A stretch of DNA of 64,000 nucleotides, from the NCBI GenBank assembly GCA_021613535.1, contig CP075496.1:11098001-11162000 (forward strand), written 5' to 3'. The position numbers and the translations under genes were made by a program. Origin of the DNA: Adineta vaga (lineage: Eukaryota; Rotifera). Under the pieces are notes generated by a model. That model was not told where the DNA came from. It saw only the letters and a program-made list of their open reading frames with translations, and searched no databases. Every line of letters begins with the position of its first letter. Positions within the stretch are counted from its first letter, which is position 1. Of this stretch, positions 41,015 to 54,034 are shown in pieces.

Positions 41015-42009
41015 ATGTCTTTGAAACGTCCTTTATCACCTGAATCAAATAATAAGAATAATTCGATCACAAATGATGTTCGTCAATTAAAACGTTTTAA
41101 ACTTCATTCAATCATTCAAGAATTGCAAAATGAAGAAGCAAAATTAGTTCTTTTGAAGAAATTACGAGCAAGTCAACAATTATCATCCTCACGAACAAAC
41201 AAAAATTTATCAACAATTACCAATGGTTTTCATTCTCCCACAACAACAACAACAACGACAATAGCATCCGTACCAACACAGTCGAATATCCTATCGATAA
41301 AATCCACACCATTACCAATTACAAATCCAATATCTCAACCACAACCGATACAACTACCTACTACGACAACTACTCCTGTCGTAAATCGTCGAATTCTCCA
41401 TTATTAACAAATGCTAATCGAACATCTTCTACACATGTATTGGAAGAACGTAAAACACAAGCAAAATTAACTTTACGTAAACATCTAGAACGTGATTTAT
41501 TGAATATTCCATTACCAAAACCATCATTACAAGATATTATGTTTATTCCTAATGGAATAAGTCTCGAATTTCAACCATTTGTTGGTCTAGAAGATGTTGT
41601 TCAATGTTTAAGTGAACTACAAAGTGATCGTCATCGTTTACCACAACGTTTTACTGATCATGCTCACATTGATTCACCATACGTATGTGATCAATGTGGA
41701 ACAGATTTCACAATTCGTTGGTGGAAACATATGAATTCGAAATCATCTAGTGACATGATGAATATTCTTTGTGATCGTTGTAAAAAACAAGTTACAAGAC
41801 GAATGTCAAAATCTGAACACTCAGGATTATTAAAACATGTTTTTATTTCTGCCATGGAACAAGAAAAAGAGATCGATAAACATTTCAATGCCCTTATTAA
41901 ACAACAAAAACAAGCATCTCGTTCATCATCGTCAACATCAAAATCTTCGACATCAACTACACGTCAAATACAATCTGTAAAAACGACTTTAACCCATATT
42001 CCGTCTCCT

Positions 42010-42040
<31 letters not shown>

Positions 42041-42417
42041 ATCAAACATCAAAGACGAAACATTCTTTACCACAGACTATTCCTACAAAACTTTCACAAC
42101 AATCCGTACCTTCACGAAAATCAAATCAGATAATGATTCCATCTTCGGCACATGGAAATCGTTCACGAACGACGCATGATAATAAACTATCAATATCATT
42201 GCATCATCAACAACCATATCGTTCATCGACAATCTTACCGCAACAAACGAAATCAAATCAAATGGTTAAAATGACAAAAAATAATGTAAAACAATCATCA
42301 ATTACATCATCATCTCGTTCAATATTTCCTTCTAATCCTGATCTTACTCATTCTTTTTTATCAGCAACTGTTGGAAAACCAACATCTTCGAAAAAACGAA
42401 CATTTCCTAAAAGTTGA
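41015..42417 (+). CDS. GATAD2: Transcriptional repressor p66 (GATAD2A/B-like; one apparent frameshift)
   Basis: Subunit of the NuRD/MeCP1 chromatin-remodelling complex in the nucleus. No intron. The N-terminus starts MSLKRPLSPES and has the coiled-coil CR1 core (EEAKLVLLKKLRASQQL) that pairs with MBD2/3. After a Thr/Pro-rich linker comes the second conserved block (QAKLTLRKHLERDLL, IPLPKPSLQDIMFIPNG, LEDVVQCLSEL) and one GATA-type zinc finger, CDQCGTDFTIRWW to CDRCKKQ, then LLKHVFISAMEQEKEI. The tail has a polyglutamine run. The frame changes by one base at about 41380-41390; one extra A in the AAA run of GTAAATCG restores it. About 468 codons once restored. Confidence 0.87.
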
Positions 42418-44106
42418 AATGAAATAAAATTCAAAGATAAAAGAAAAGAAAAATGAATTCATCGAATCAAGAGTCGGTTATATCAGTTGTATAAACGAAA
42501 TATTATTTCTGCTGAGTTGCATAACATTCGAATAAATGATAAAAAATCAATTTAGTCTATAGACGTCATTCATGGTCAACAATTTCATATACTAACATAC
42601 GAATTGACCTTGAATTCTATCAGTTGCAAAAGGACATAAAGATATCAATTTATCGTCTTAAATCGAAATGATGAAGGCATACTGATAGACTAATAGTATT
42701 AGAAACATTTTCATTGATTAGAAGATATCATCAAAACTAGGAAAGCATTTTCAAGCACACAAAACTAATGTTGAATTTGTAGAGAATACAAAGATAAGCT
42801 TCTTTGCTCCTTTCATTGATTATACTAAAGACAACTAACGTTGTTTTGTTGATCAATTCTAACAGACATATCGTGTTTCTCATGTTAATCTCTTAAGAAT
42901 TGCAATGACAACTTTTGCAGTCATATCTCTTTTAATTTAGTATTCATTTTCTTGGATTGCCTAGATTTATTTCATATCAATATAGTCACAGAAAATCATT
43001 ATATAGTCATCAATTGAGAGTTGTTTAAATCGGAATATAAGTATAAATCATCTCGATTATAAGAATGTATTTTCATATACAATTTGTTTAGAATCAAAAA
43101 CAATATATACTATCAATTGATGAAAAGAATATATATGTGTTGACAAATGTATATCAAATTATACATCTATGAAATAAAACCATATCGTACAATTAAATAT
43201 GATTGTTTCTCTTTGGTTAAAACATGCACATTATGATTTCTTATCTATTTAATTAAAATCTTTGTATTGAGCATGTTGAAGAGTTTAAACGTTCATGATT
43301 ACATATTGTTCTATTCACAGTTCTTTATCTTCTCGTAGGTCGTCATCGTAATTCATGAATTTTATCATCATACATCCTTGAAATAATCTCTCTGTTTAAT
43401 TATAACAAAGTTCTGATATATCTTGATCGGATTATCATCTCCCTTTTTTTTTATTAGAATTCTTCTGTTCTCTAAATATGTGATATTGAAGAACATAGAT
43501 CCACGATTACCATATACAACATATGCTCTTAGCACGTCTGATCTCGTTGTCAGAAGTTCGCGAAAGAATTCTATACTCAATTGAAAATAGAGCATGATCT
43601 TTTTCACAAATTTTTGATAAAAAGAAATACACACATAGAGAGCACTCATTGTACGCAATACTACTACTCATTATTCTGTAATCAATGTAGATGTCGCTGT
43701 AGGTAAGATGTTTTCTTTATCTTTTATGAATTATAATTGATATAGAAAGAAAAAATTCTTTTAAACAAAATTTTTCTTAGAAAAAATTGTAATTTTAAAA
43801 TTAAAATAAATATAAGCGTACATTGACATATAGATTCAATTGGCTAAAACAAATCTCTCGTTCTTGGTTAACGAGCGAACGAGCGATGGATGAATTAATA
43901 GTTATAGTTGTAGAAGAAGAGGAAGTAAGTTGAACTTATACATCAAGTAATAGTAGTAATAACCTCATCAATTGATAATGTCGATCAATTTGTTTTCATA
44001 TGTTGTTTTCTAGATCATTTAATCAGACTTGAGTTCGTCTGTTTTCTTTGACATCCTATTCAATCTCTAGTATATGTCGTCTTAAGTTCGTCATCATTTC
44101 ATTTTC
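42418..44106. other. Intergenic, no gene seen
   Basis: AT-rich, with no supported frame; 43368-43658 on the minus strand is open but has no domain or splice context. The last 200 bp before 44107 probably form the promoter and 5' UTR of the kinase gene. Confidence 0.45.
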
Positions 44107-46740
44107 ATGGGAAATCGATCTGGAAGTTCGCGTTCAAAATCGCGTGAATCAAAGTATAAATATCCAGATAATTATCCTAATAATGTAGGAACACATAAAC
44201 ATAATGGTGGATCTACGAATCAACGATCTTATTCTTCACAAATCAATGGTTATACTCAACATCCAGCTCATCCATATCAGAATAGTTATGGAGTTCCTTC
44301 CATAACGAATACACAAAGTCAATATATACCAAATCAATCACAGCAACAACTACAACAACATCATCATTCGAACAATAATAATAATAATAATACGAATCCC
44401 AAATCGAATCCAAATAAAATTATTTACGTAGCTAATTATGATTTTAATGGAACATCAACAACAGGTGAATTAAGTTTTGTCAAAGGAGATAGATTAGAAA
44501 TTCTCGATCGATACACGTAAGTTCTTTTGAATTTATTGATGAGAATCTTTGACAATGAGATGATTACATTTTATTATTTAGTTATAATGATTGGTGGCAA
44601 GCAAAAAATTTGCGAACAAAACAAATGGGATATGTTCCAGCTAATTATATATCACCATTAAATGATTTAACAGCATATGAGTAAATGATTTCATTTTTTA
44701 ATGGATTATAATTTTGACAGAGATTTAATGATTTATTTTAGATGGTATTTTACTGAAACAAATCGTCGTGATGCTGAACGATTTCTTGAACAACCGCATA
44801 ATGGTAAAGGAACATTTTTAATCCGACCATCTGATACAAATCAAGGTATTTCTAATTGAATTGATTACCAATTGTATATAATCGGTTTTTTTTCTTTCTT
44901 TAAAAAAAAAACAAAAACAAAAGGGCAAGAATCATTATCTGTTTTGGATTTAAGTAAAGATAAACATTTTCATGTTAAACATTATCGTATACGTCGAACA
45001 AATCAAGGAATGTATTATATTAGTAGTAAAACATTATTTTCAAATTTACAAGAACTTGTTGATCATTATCAAAGTAAATAAATCATTCTAAAATTTAGAA
45101 CTAGAAGATTATTTTTTTTTTGTTTTTCAAAGTAAATATTGATGGTTTATGTTGTTTATTAACACGTCCTTGTCGAAAAAGTGAACCAACAGTACCAGCT
45201 GATCGACATGGATTATTAGAATTAGATCGTTTACAACTTACACGAACTGACTTACTTGGAAAAGGAAATTATGGTGAAGTTTATAAAGGCAAATATGGTC
45301 AACGTGATGTTGCTATCAAATATATGAAGACTGATAACAAAAATCGACTTTATAATGTGGATAAATTTCTTGATGAAGCCAAAATAATGAAAGATCTTTT
45401 ACATAAAAATATCGTTCGATTATATGGTGTTTTTACACAAGAAGAACCCATTTTATTGTAACAGAATTTATGATTAATGGCTGTTTATTGAATTATTTAC
45501 GTGATGGACAAGGAAAAAATATTAAATTCAAAACAGTTCTAGATTTTGCTGCTCAAGTAAAGATTATTTAGATTTTTCTTTTGATGACAAAAGATTACAA
45601 GATCTTTTTCTTTATAGATTGCCAATGGTATGGCATATTTAGAACAAAAACGTTATGTACATTGTGATCTAGCTGGTATGTTCATATCATCATATTCATA
45701 CATATACATATATAAGATTAAACAGTCAGTGAATTAAATAATGACTATGCCGGATAACGGGTCATCAGATATATCTGTAGCGTGAAGTTTACTAATAAAA
45801 GATGCGATGATCCTTGAAAAGTAAACAGGAAATTTCACATAAACCGGATCTTTTCTTTATATAACAATAGATTTTCAAAAAATCTTTCTTAATCAAGATA
45901 GGAAGGAAAACGATTCGATTTCATTAATTGATAGGAACTATAAACTACCATTGTATTTGATCGGAGTGTATACTCTAGAACAATTAGAAAAAGCAAAGAA
46001 GAAAAAAAAACGATTATTATAACATTTAGCTATTCCCAATAGATTATCTCGTATGACGTAAGTTTTGTTTGTCAAATGTTTTCTTGATTGTATCGAGAAG
46101 TTATTCTCATGGGTAAAAACATTCATTAGTGAATGTTCTCCAAATTGTACACGAAATAGATTTTTAATAATGTTTCTTTTTGTCTCTTTCAATTTAGCTC
46201 GAAATATTCTCGTTGGTGAATTAGATGTTGTTAAAATCGCTGATTTTGGTTTAGCAAAAATTCTTCAAGGTGGTCGTTTATTAGTAGATCGTGAATCTCA
46301 ATTTCCAATCAAATGGACAGCACCTGAAGCAGCAACAAAAAAAGAATATACAACGAAATCTGATGTATGGAGTTTTGGTATTCTTCTCTATGAATTAATA
46401 ACACATGGTTCAAATCCATATCCTGGTATGTCGAATAATGAAGCTCTACAAGCAGTTCTTAGTGGATATCGAATGCCAAAAGTAAATAATCTATTTCTTT
46501 TTCTTTTGTTAATAAAATATGACAAGAATTTTATTTTAGCCAAATGATTGTCATGAACTTTATTATCAAATAATGTGTTCATGTTGGCAGGAAAATCCAG
46601 ATAATCGACCGACATTTGAAACTCTTTATATGCGTTTTGATGAATTTATGATTCAGGCTGAACCAAGCTATCGAGAGGTATTTACTTCATTTTTTTTTCT
46701 CTTTAAAATCAAAACATATTTGATTGTCATTTAGACGTGA
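44107..46740 (+). CDS. Src-type non-receptor tyrosine kinase with altered HRD motif (one apparent frameshift)
   Basis: Exons 44107-44516, 44582-44680, 44742-44845, 44924-45073, 45133-45556, 45618-45675, 46198-46481, 46540-46677 and 46735-46740. N-terminus [16 protein letters not shown] is a myristoylation-type site plus basic patch. Then SH3 ([17 protein letters not shown]), SH2 ([24 protein letters not shown]) and the kinase domain: [68 protein letters not shown]. Two odd points: the HRD arginine is Cys (codon TGT), and the activation loop ([15 protein letters not shown]) lacks the autophosphorylation tyrosine. The tail ends EPSYRET with a Tyr where Src has its regulatory one. One base is missing near 45458 (PILL to VTEF). 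The 522-bp intron at 45676-46197 splits the catalytic loop. Confidence 0.87.
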
Positions 46741-47299
46741 TCTTTTTTCGTCGATGACAACTATCTTTCCGATTCTATCAGGTACATTTCTAAAATGGGG
46801 AAAAAAATCGATAGCGTATGTCTATGCCTTAAAATCGAGTTTCTCTCTTTCTTTCTTCTTTTCTTATTCTTATTCTTACCTATAATTAAATAATACACTT
46901 TGTGCTTGTTCAATAATCACTTCCATCATATTTTCTTTTTGATACCAACAGTGAAAATTGATTTTCTCGTTTCGTCTCTATATATCTATTATAAGATGGT
47001 GTTTGTTTTCCTCGCTACTATAGGAGATCTTTTTCTTTTCGGTCTCGAACAGTGTATTGATGTCGAAAGAAAATAATGAATATGTATTGATCGTTTTCTT
47101 AATGATTCAATTGAAATAATCAAATCGAGTTTCCATTCTGTCATACTTTTCTGTTTGTGTGTATATGTCGTGAATTCAAAAATCAAATAACAAAAAGAAA
47201 ATAAATAAATAAATTGTGTGCAATTATTCTGTATGTGTTTATATAAAGATGACAAAAACAAATCTTTCTAATCAACATCGTTTTTCTTCCAGATAGAAT
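46741..47299. other. Intergenic, no gene seen
   Basis: Separates the kinase from DIS3. An acceptor-like TTTTTCTTCCAG ends at about 47292, just before the DIS3 start, and could serve a 5' UTR intron or a trans-spliced leader. Confidence 0.4.
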
Positions 47300-50200
47300 A
47301 TGATTGAAGATACACGTCGTTTAAATTCTTTCCTACGTAAAACACGTCGTGGTCATGTACTCAAAATCACACACGAATTGTATTTACGTACGGATATTCC
47401 ATGTGGATCACATGCATGTCAGCAATGTTCAATTGATCAGACAACTGTACTTGATAAACAGATGAATAATGGAAATAATCTTGTACCAACTGGACATTAT
47501 CTACTTGTTGATACGAATATTATCTTACAACAAGTAAAAGATAGAAAATGAAAAGAAAAACATTTCACATCGGGTTTTTTTTGCTAGGTTGATCTTCTTG
47601 AAGATCCCTTATTCACTAATGTCATTGTTCCACAAGTTGTACTTGATGAAGTGAGCAAAAAAGAAGTGTTTGATGTCAATGAATTACTGAATATCTATGT
47701 TATAGGTTCGACATAAAAGTTTAGCGATTTATAAACGTATACGAAGTATTATTGGAGTTCCAGAAAGAAAATTTTTTGTTTTTATTAATGAATTCAATAA
47801 GTATGGTGTTTTGATCGATATGAGCATTATAGAATATTGTTTATTTTCATATTTAGAAATACATTTGTTTTACGTCAATCAGGTGAAACACCAAATGATC
47901 GAAATGATCGAGCAATTCGAAAAATTGCACAATTCTATAATGAACATTTAAAACAACAGAGTAGAAGAAAAACGACGAATAATAATAGTTATTGAAATCT
48001 TTGTTTTTCTGTTCAGTTGCGATTGTTCTTCTTTCTGATGATGCAGCAAATCGTGATCATGCTCGAAATGATGGTTTACTGGCTTTTTCTCGTAAATTCT
48101 TAATGAAATAATCGATTAGATTGATTCTTTTGAATTTTGAATTTTAGTCAAAGATTATGTGGTAACATTCAATCGTCCAGAATTATTAGATCGTCTTGTA
48201 TTAAAAGAGGAATCTTTTGATTTAGAAAAAGATCTTGGTAAACGAAAAGAGGTAGGAGTTACAAAAAAAACGAAATAGTATTGAGCCTTATTGTTTTCTT
48301 CAAATAAAGATTATCTTTCCTGAACATTTACCCTTATCCGAAGTTCAACGTGGTATCAAATCTGGTAAATATCTTCAAGGAACATTTCAAGCAAGCCGTG
48401 AAAATTATCTCGAAGCGAACGTTTTTGTACAAGATTCTGAAAAGTACAATCAAGTAAGATTAAATTTATTAAAAGAATGATTCTTTGTTTTAAAGAAACG
48501 ATGGATTTTTCTTCCCACTTTCAGTTATTTGTTCAAGGTTATCGAAATTTAAATCGTGCTGTTCATGATGATATTGTTGCAGTCGAAGTTTTATCTGAAC
48601 AAGAATGGGCAATACCATTTAGTTTAGTTATTGATGATAAAGATGATGATCAAGGTGATTTAGTTATTGAACAAGTAATGATATTGATTTTTAAAATATG
48701 AAATGAACGAAAACTATGTTCTTGTTTATCTTTGGTAGGAAGAAACGGGTCTTGTTGTTCCTGGTGTATCATCAAAGAAAACGGCATCTTGTCGTATCGT
48801 AGCAATTATCAAACGAAATTGGAGACAATACTGTGGTATTTTACAAGAATCATTGCCTGGTGTAAGAAATTTATAATCAGTTAATCCTTGAGATATGTTT
48901 ATTTATAATAATCTAGGCGAAATTTCATTTATTTCTTCCTCATGAACGACGTATTCCTAAAATTCGTATTGAAAGTCGTCAAGCAGAAGAATTGAAGAAC
49001 AGTCGAGTCATGGTGCAAATCGATCATTGGCCACGTTTATCTCGATATCCACATGTATGTTTATTATGATTTAGATGAGAACAGGATTAAAAAGTTTTTT
49101 TTTCTTTGATAAAGGGTCATTTTATTAAAGCACTTGGTAAACTTGGTGATAAAGAAACAGAAAATGAAGTTATTCTAGCTGAAAATGATATTCTTCATCA
49201 TGAATTTCCTGAAGCAGTACTTGATTGTTTACCAAAATTACCTTGGATAATTACAGAAGAAGTTCGTGAAATTCTCTAAAATCTAATATCTCATTTTAAT
49301 TATTTTCATTTTATTTAGGATTTAGCTAGTCGAGTGGATTTACGCGAGTATTGTATTGTTAGTATTGACCCACCTGGTTGTACAGATATTGATGATGCTT
49401 TACATTGTCGTTTATTAGAAAATGGCAATTATGAAGTAAGAAAATAAATCGAAATATTCATAAAGAAAAAAGAAATATGATTTGATTTTAGTGTGGTGTC
49501 CATATTGCTGATGTAACACATTTTGTACGACCTAATACAGCTATAGATTTAGAAGCACGTGAACGTGGTACAACCGTGTATTTAACTGATAGACGTATTG
49601 ATATGTTACCTGTATTACTCAGTGGAAATCTATGTTCTCTACGCGGTGGTGAAGAACGGTAAGTGTAAACTCGAATATGTAGAATCTCATTTCAATTTTC
49701 TTTTAGTTTTGCATTTTCTGTTCGTTGGGAAATGACAGCTGATGCTAAAATCGTTAATACAATATTTCATAAATCTATCATTAAAAGTCGAGTATGTATT
49801 TATAGTCATTCATGACATTTATCTTTAATGAAATAATCTAAATAGTCTGCCATGACTTATGAACAAGCACAAACAATCAAAGATGATTCTGGTATGAATG
49901 ATGAAATTGCTCAAAGTTTACGACGTCTTCATTCAATTGCTGCACAACTACGTCAAAAGCGTATGGATAAAGGTGCATTAGTACTTGAATCATCGGAAGT
50001 TCGATTTCAACTTGACACTGAAACACATGATCCATTGAGTGTTATAAATAAAGAATTGAGGTAAATATTCATTTTAATTCTAACGAAAAAATAACTATCA
50101 ATTTCTTTCTATTAGAGAAACAAATTGGCTTGTTGAAGAATTTATGTTATTAGCAAATATCAGCGTCGCTGAAAAGATCTATGAATTATTTCCTGATTGT

Positions 50201-51316
50201 GCGTGTTTACGTAAACATCCTGCACCGCCCATTTCTAATTTTGATCCACTCGTCAAAGCCGCAGAAACGAAAGTAATGGAATCTTCCAATTTCAATACTA
50301 AAACTAACTTACTTGAATATTTAAATAGAATTTTCAAATTCGAGCAAATACAGGAAAAGAATTAGCAGATTCACTTGATCACGCTGTCCTACCTGCTCAT
50401 CCATATTTCAATACAATGCTTCGAATGCTTGCAACACGTTGTATGATGCAAGCCGTATACTTTTGTAGTGGTTTTGAATCTGATCTAAAAAATTTCGAAC
50501 ATTATGGTTTAGCAACACCTATTTATACTCACTTTACTTCACCTATTCGACGGTAAAGGAAAAGATTTGTCGATATAAATCTACCTTTCTTCTTCTTTCA
50601 TACAGATATTCTGATGTTCTTGTTCATCGATTATTAGCTGCAGGTATTCAAGCTGATGCAACCTTTCCTGATTTATTGAATAAACGTGTTTTACAACAAA
50701 TATGTAATAATTTGAATTATCGCCATCGAATGGCCCAGTATGCAGCACGAGCATCAGTTGATCTACATACTCAAGTATATATTCCTCCGTATAAATTTTA
50801 ATCAATCGATTTTCCAATAATTATTTTATAGTTATTTTTCAAAAATATGCATACAGATGAAGATGGTTATGTATTTGCTGTACGAAAGAATGCACTACAA
50901 ATCTTGTTGCCTCGTTATGGATTAGAAACTACATTATTTCTTCGAGATAAAGATGGAAAATCAGTTGGAGATTTCCACGAAGAAGTATGTAGCAAATTTA
51001 TTTAGATCAAAATATGTATTCTATATTGAGAAAAAATTCGAAGTATATAAGAACAGTTGATTATTAATTTTTATTCTTTTAGGAATCAACACAAACAATT
51101 AATAATACTGTTATTCATATGTTCGATCCAGTGACTGTTCAGATAAGTGTTGATAGTAATAATATTCAACGACAACGTATACAAATTCATTTGGTTAAAC
51201 CGATCATAGATGGTTTTAGTGTTTCACCTATACCTAAAAGCAAAACAACCATAGATGAAGTGGATAATACAATAACAGCACCGGTGAAACGTCTGAAAGT
51301 AAAATCATCGAAATAG
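47300..51316 (+). CDS. DIS3: Exosome exoribonuclease/endonuclease DIS3 (RRP44)
   Basis: Catalytic subunit of the RNA exosome: processive 3'-5' exonuclease plus PIN endonuclease. About 16 exons joined by short GT-AG introns. Order: Cys-rich N-terminus (CGSHACQQC) and PIN domain ([32 protein letters not shown]) with acidic residues intact; cold-shock domains ([37 protein letters not shown]); RNB domain with the catalytic [14 protein letters not shown], then [37 protein letters not shown] and [10 protein letters not shown]1 domain; Lys-rich end ([10 protein letters not shown]). An intron at 50273-50328 is open and easily missed: reading through it ends in a false stop. No lesion is seen, and the protein matches animal DIS3 across its length. 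Confidence 0.95.
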
Positions 51317-51442
51317 AGAAAAAAAATAAACTTTAGTTTTCTTTTGTTCATTTCTTATTATGATCTTTGAAACAAAAAAAAACCCGAAAATAAACGAGTG
51401 ATGATATGTTTTGTTTTCTTTCTTTGTGAAAATTCAAATTGT

Positions 51443-52624
51443 TTATACATTTAGTTCTCCTGTTGGTGTATGACGAGTTGTACTTCGTGGTCGTTTGACG
51501 TATTTAGTTAAAAGTGTTTTTTCATTAGCATTTATTTGTTGACTTGCATTAGATGATTTTCCTGTTACGGGACGTTGTTCAGGATTTTGAACAACGGAAA
51601 CCGTAAGATTTGTTTCCATTGAAGGTACATCAAAATTTTGAGATGCCATCGGTGAAGTGTATCCAGTTTTATAGTTCTGTGGTGGTAATGAGGCACAGAC
51701 AACAGATGATGAGATGGGTGCATTACTTAATGAACTAAAATTTCTTACAGGTACAAGTACTTCAGAACTTAACAGTGCACTTCTCTCCGGTCGACCAGGT
51801 CTTTTCGATGCAGGATAATGCGTAGCAGTTGTACCTTTAACGATACGTTTTCGTGTTTCACGTATATCAAGTACAGTTTGACTTCGTGCCATGGCTTCAT
51901 CATTCGTATTTTGTTGTTTTGATGTTTGTTGAGGTTTTTGTTTTGATCGTGCAATATTTATTTCATGTCGAATATAAGCTTGAGTACGATCATAATCAAC
52001 TAATGGTCGTTTTAATGAATTTAAAATATTATCATCGTTTTCATCGGTGATACCAGATATTTTCTTCACTTCTTTAAATGCTAAACCTCTATAGAGAAAT
52101 TTAGTCTTTGGTATTAGTCGTATATTAGGTAGAACAGGACGATTTGAACCAATTGGATCTTGTAGAATATGTTGTTGTTTCATTGCTCGTATGTCATCAA
52201 GAGCATGTTGACTTCGTTTTGAAATTGGTTTTTTAGGAGCAGGCATACATGTTACTACAGAACGCCACATTGTTTTCGCTTCGCTTTCTTCTTGATTATT
52301 TTCACCTTCACTAAATGTTGTAAGCGTATTATTTATTAATTCATTCTCACTTGAAATGGTTTGAGCATAACCTTTATGACTTGATAGAGAACGATTGGTA
52401 CTAGTATTTCTTTCTTTACTTGAGTTACTTTTAGATTTTAAAGATTTTCGACTTCGTTGCTCAGATACAGTTGTACGAGATCGTTGTGGTCTTTTCGATG
52501 ATGCAGGAGCAGTTCGAATAGACGTTGGTTTACGTGGTGTTGTAGGTTGAATACGACGATTAGATTCAAGTTGTTGTACTGTTATAGGAACAAAATAAAC
52601 GTTTCCGTTATAACCTCTCCAAAC
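51443..52624 (-). CDS. Basic, disordered protein of unknown function
   Basis: One long open frame. From the first internal ATG (52270) it encodes 275 residues (MWRSVVTCMPAPKKPISKRS, ending TRHTPTGELNV), Lys/Arg/Ser/Gln-rich with a weakly ordered block (KTKFLYRGLAFKEVKKISGI). The same frame is open upstream to 52624, where a TTTTCTAG acceptor precedes VWRGYNGNVYFVPITVQQLE, so more coding sequence almost certainly exists, but no upstream ATG is visible and the next exon would overlap the divergent MED27 gene. No domain recognised; the composition suggests a nuclear or cytoskeleton-bound protein. Confidence 0.55.
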   Translation of the reverse strand, partial: VWRGYNGNVYFVPITVQQLESNRRIQPTTPRKPTSIRTAPASSKRPQRSRTTVSEQRSRKSLKSKSNSSKERNTSTNRSLSSHKGYAQTISSENELINNTLTTFSEGENNQEESEAKTMWRSVVTCMPAPKKPISKRSQHALDDIRAMKQQHILQDPIGSNRPVLPNIRLIPKTKFLYRGLAFKEVKKISGITDENDDNILNSLKRPLVDYDRTQAYIRHEINIARSKQKPQQTSKQQNTNDEAMARSQTVLDIRETRKRIVKGTTATHYPASKRPGRPERSALLSSEVLVPVRNFSSLSNAPISSSVVCASLPPQNYKTGYTSPMASQNFDVPSMETNLTVSVVQNPEQRPVTGKSSNASQQINANEKTLLTKYVKRPRSTTRHTPTGELNV

Positions 52625-52693
52625 CTAGAAAATATTTAAGATAAAAAACATTATATTTTTTGAAATTTTAGATTAAGTTTAAATTAAAACAAA

Positions 52694-53791
52694 ATGATGA
52701 TGAATAATCCCGGTGTTATGGGACAACAAGGTCCTCCTCCTCCTCCCAATCAAATGCAAACTCTTCCTCAAGGACAACAACAAGCAACGACATCTCAAAT
52801 GATGCCTGGCAGTAGTAATCCAGTCATGAATATACAATCACGTCAAAATCAAAACGATGAAATTATAGCACGTTCTCTTGTTCATACACAACGTCTTCGT
52901 GAAAGCCTTCAAATGTTACTTAATACAACAAAACAAGCAGCACATATTGAAACCGATGATCAAACTTCATCATCCACAAATCTTTCTTCTAATTCCACTC
53001 AAGCATCCATACGAAATAGTATTGATCGTCGTTTATATGACATGAGTCAAGCACTTGATCAACTGAATAGTTTAGTTGAACAATATGATTTTAAATTATT
53101 ACAAAGTCAATTGGCTCTAATTAGTCATTATAATGAATTATCATATGAAAAACAAGGTACATTCATGGATGAATGGTCATCACATGCCAAATGGACTGAT
53201 AAATTAGTTGAAATATTTCCATCTGTACATCCAAGTACGCAATTATATCGTCGAAGTAATCCACGAAATATGAGTTTAAATAATCGTTCACGTGTGGATG
53301 GACCATCGGCACCATTTCTTGATCGTATTATTGCTCAATATGATAATCAACAACAACAACAACCAGGAACGAAAGATTATTCCATAAGCGTTCAACGTCT
53401 ATCTGATCATTTAAATATTATTGAATTTAGTTTATTTCGATCAGGTTTAGATATTTATCTCTATCTTCGTCATTGTACAGTGGAAAATGTTCTTGTCAAA
53501 CCATTAAATGAGAAAAAACAATTTTCAAATAATTTCAATAGTAAATTATTAACAAATTATCATGCTTTAGATATTATCGCTGGACATATTCGTGCAGCAG
53601 CTGTTTATTTTGCACCATTTGGTGCACAAACCGATCAAGCATTAAGTAAATTATTAATCTACATAGGTAAATATCAAATGTTACATGCACAAAAATGTGT
53701 TAGTTGTCAGAAACATTTACTCAATGGTTTACAACCAACATGGAGAGATTTCAAATCATTTGAATGTTATCATGAAGAATGTTTAAATTAA
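52694..53791 (+). CDS. MED27: Mediator complex subunit 27
   Basis: Subunit of the Mediator tail/head that links activators to RNA polymerase II. A single exon of 365 residues. The first 60 are Pro/Gln/Met-rich and disordered. A helical region follows (LVHTQRLRESLQMLLNTTKQ; RRLYDMSQALDQLNSLVEQY). The C-terminal zinc-binding end is diagnostic: KCVSCQKHLLNGLQPTWRDF, then FECYHEECLN, matching the C-x2-C ... TWRDF ... H-x3-C pattern of MED27. It is slightly longer than the human protein. It is divergent from the minus-strand basic gene, with fewer than 100 bp between them, so the two may share a promoter. Confidence 0.85.
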   Translation: MMMNNPGVMGQQGPPPPPNQMQTLPQGQQQATTSQMMPGSSNPVMNIQSRQNQNDEIIARSLVHTQRLRESLQMLLNTTKQAAHIETDDQTSSSTNLSSNSTQASIRNSIDRRLYDMSQALDQLNSLVEQYDFKLLQSQLALISHYNELSYEKQGTFMDEWSSHAKWTDKLVEIFPSVHPSTQLYRRSNPRNMSLNNRSRVDGPSAPFLDRIIAQYDNQQQQQPGTKDYSISVQRLSDHLNIIEFSLFRSGLDIYLYLRHCTVENVLVKPLNEKKQFSNNFNSKLLTNYHALDIIAGHIRAAAVYFAPFGAQTDQALSKLLIYIGKYQMLHAQKCVSCQKHLLNGLQPTWRDFKSFECYHEECLN

Positions 53792-54034
53792 AATACAAAA
53801 GAAATATTCAAAACAATTCTTACTCGATCGATTTCAGAAAGAAAACAAAATACTAACATACAATACAAAAACTTTCATTTTTCTCTTACTCTTTTTTTTC
53901 TCTCTTAATGTTTATATGTATATTTCAAGAAGAAGAAATGTTTTCAACAGATGATCGACATTTCAATGCAAATTGATTTCTCTATTTTCTTTCTCTTTCT
54001 AACAATGTCGCTACTCGACGATTATTCATTGCAA

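Noticed and set aside
42010-42040. CAA repeat as a mobile or CRISPR-type repeat
   Set aside because: It is an in-frame polyglutamine tract of p66.
50330-50364. Frameshift in DIS3 near its RNB domain
   Set aside because: A proper 56-bp intron (50273-50328) restores the family sequence fully.
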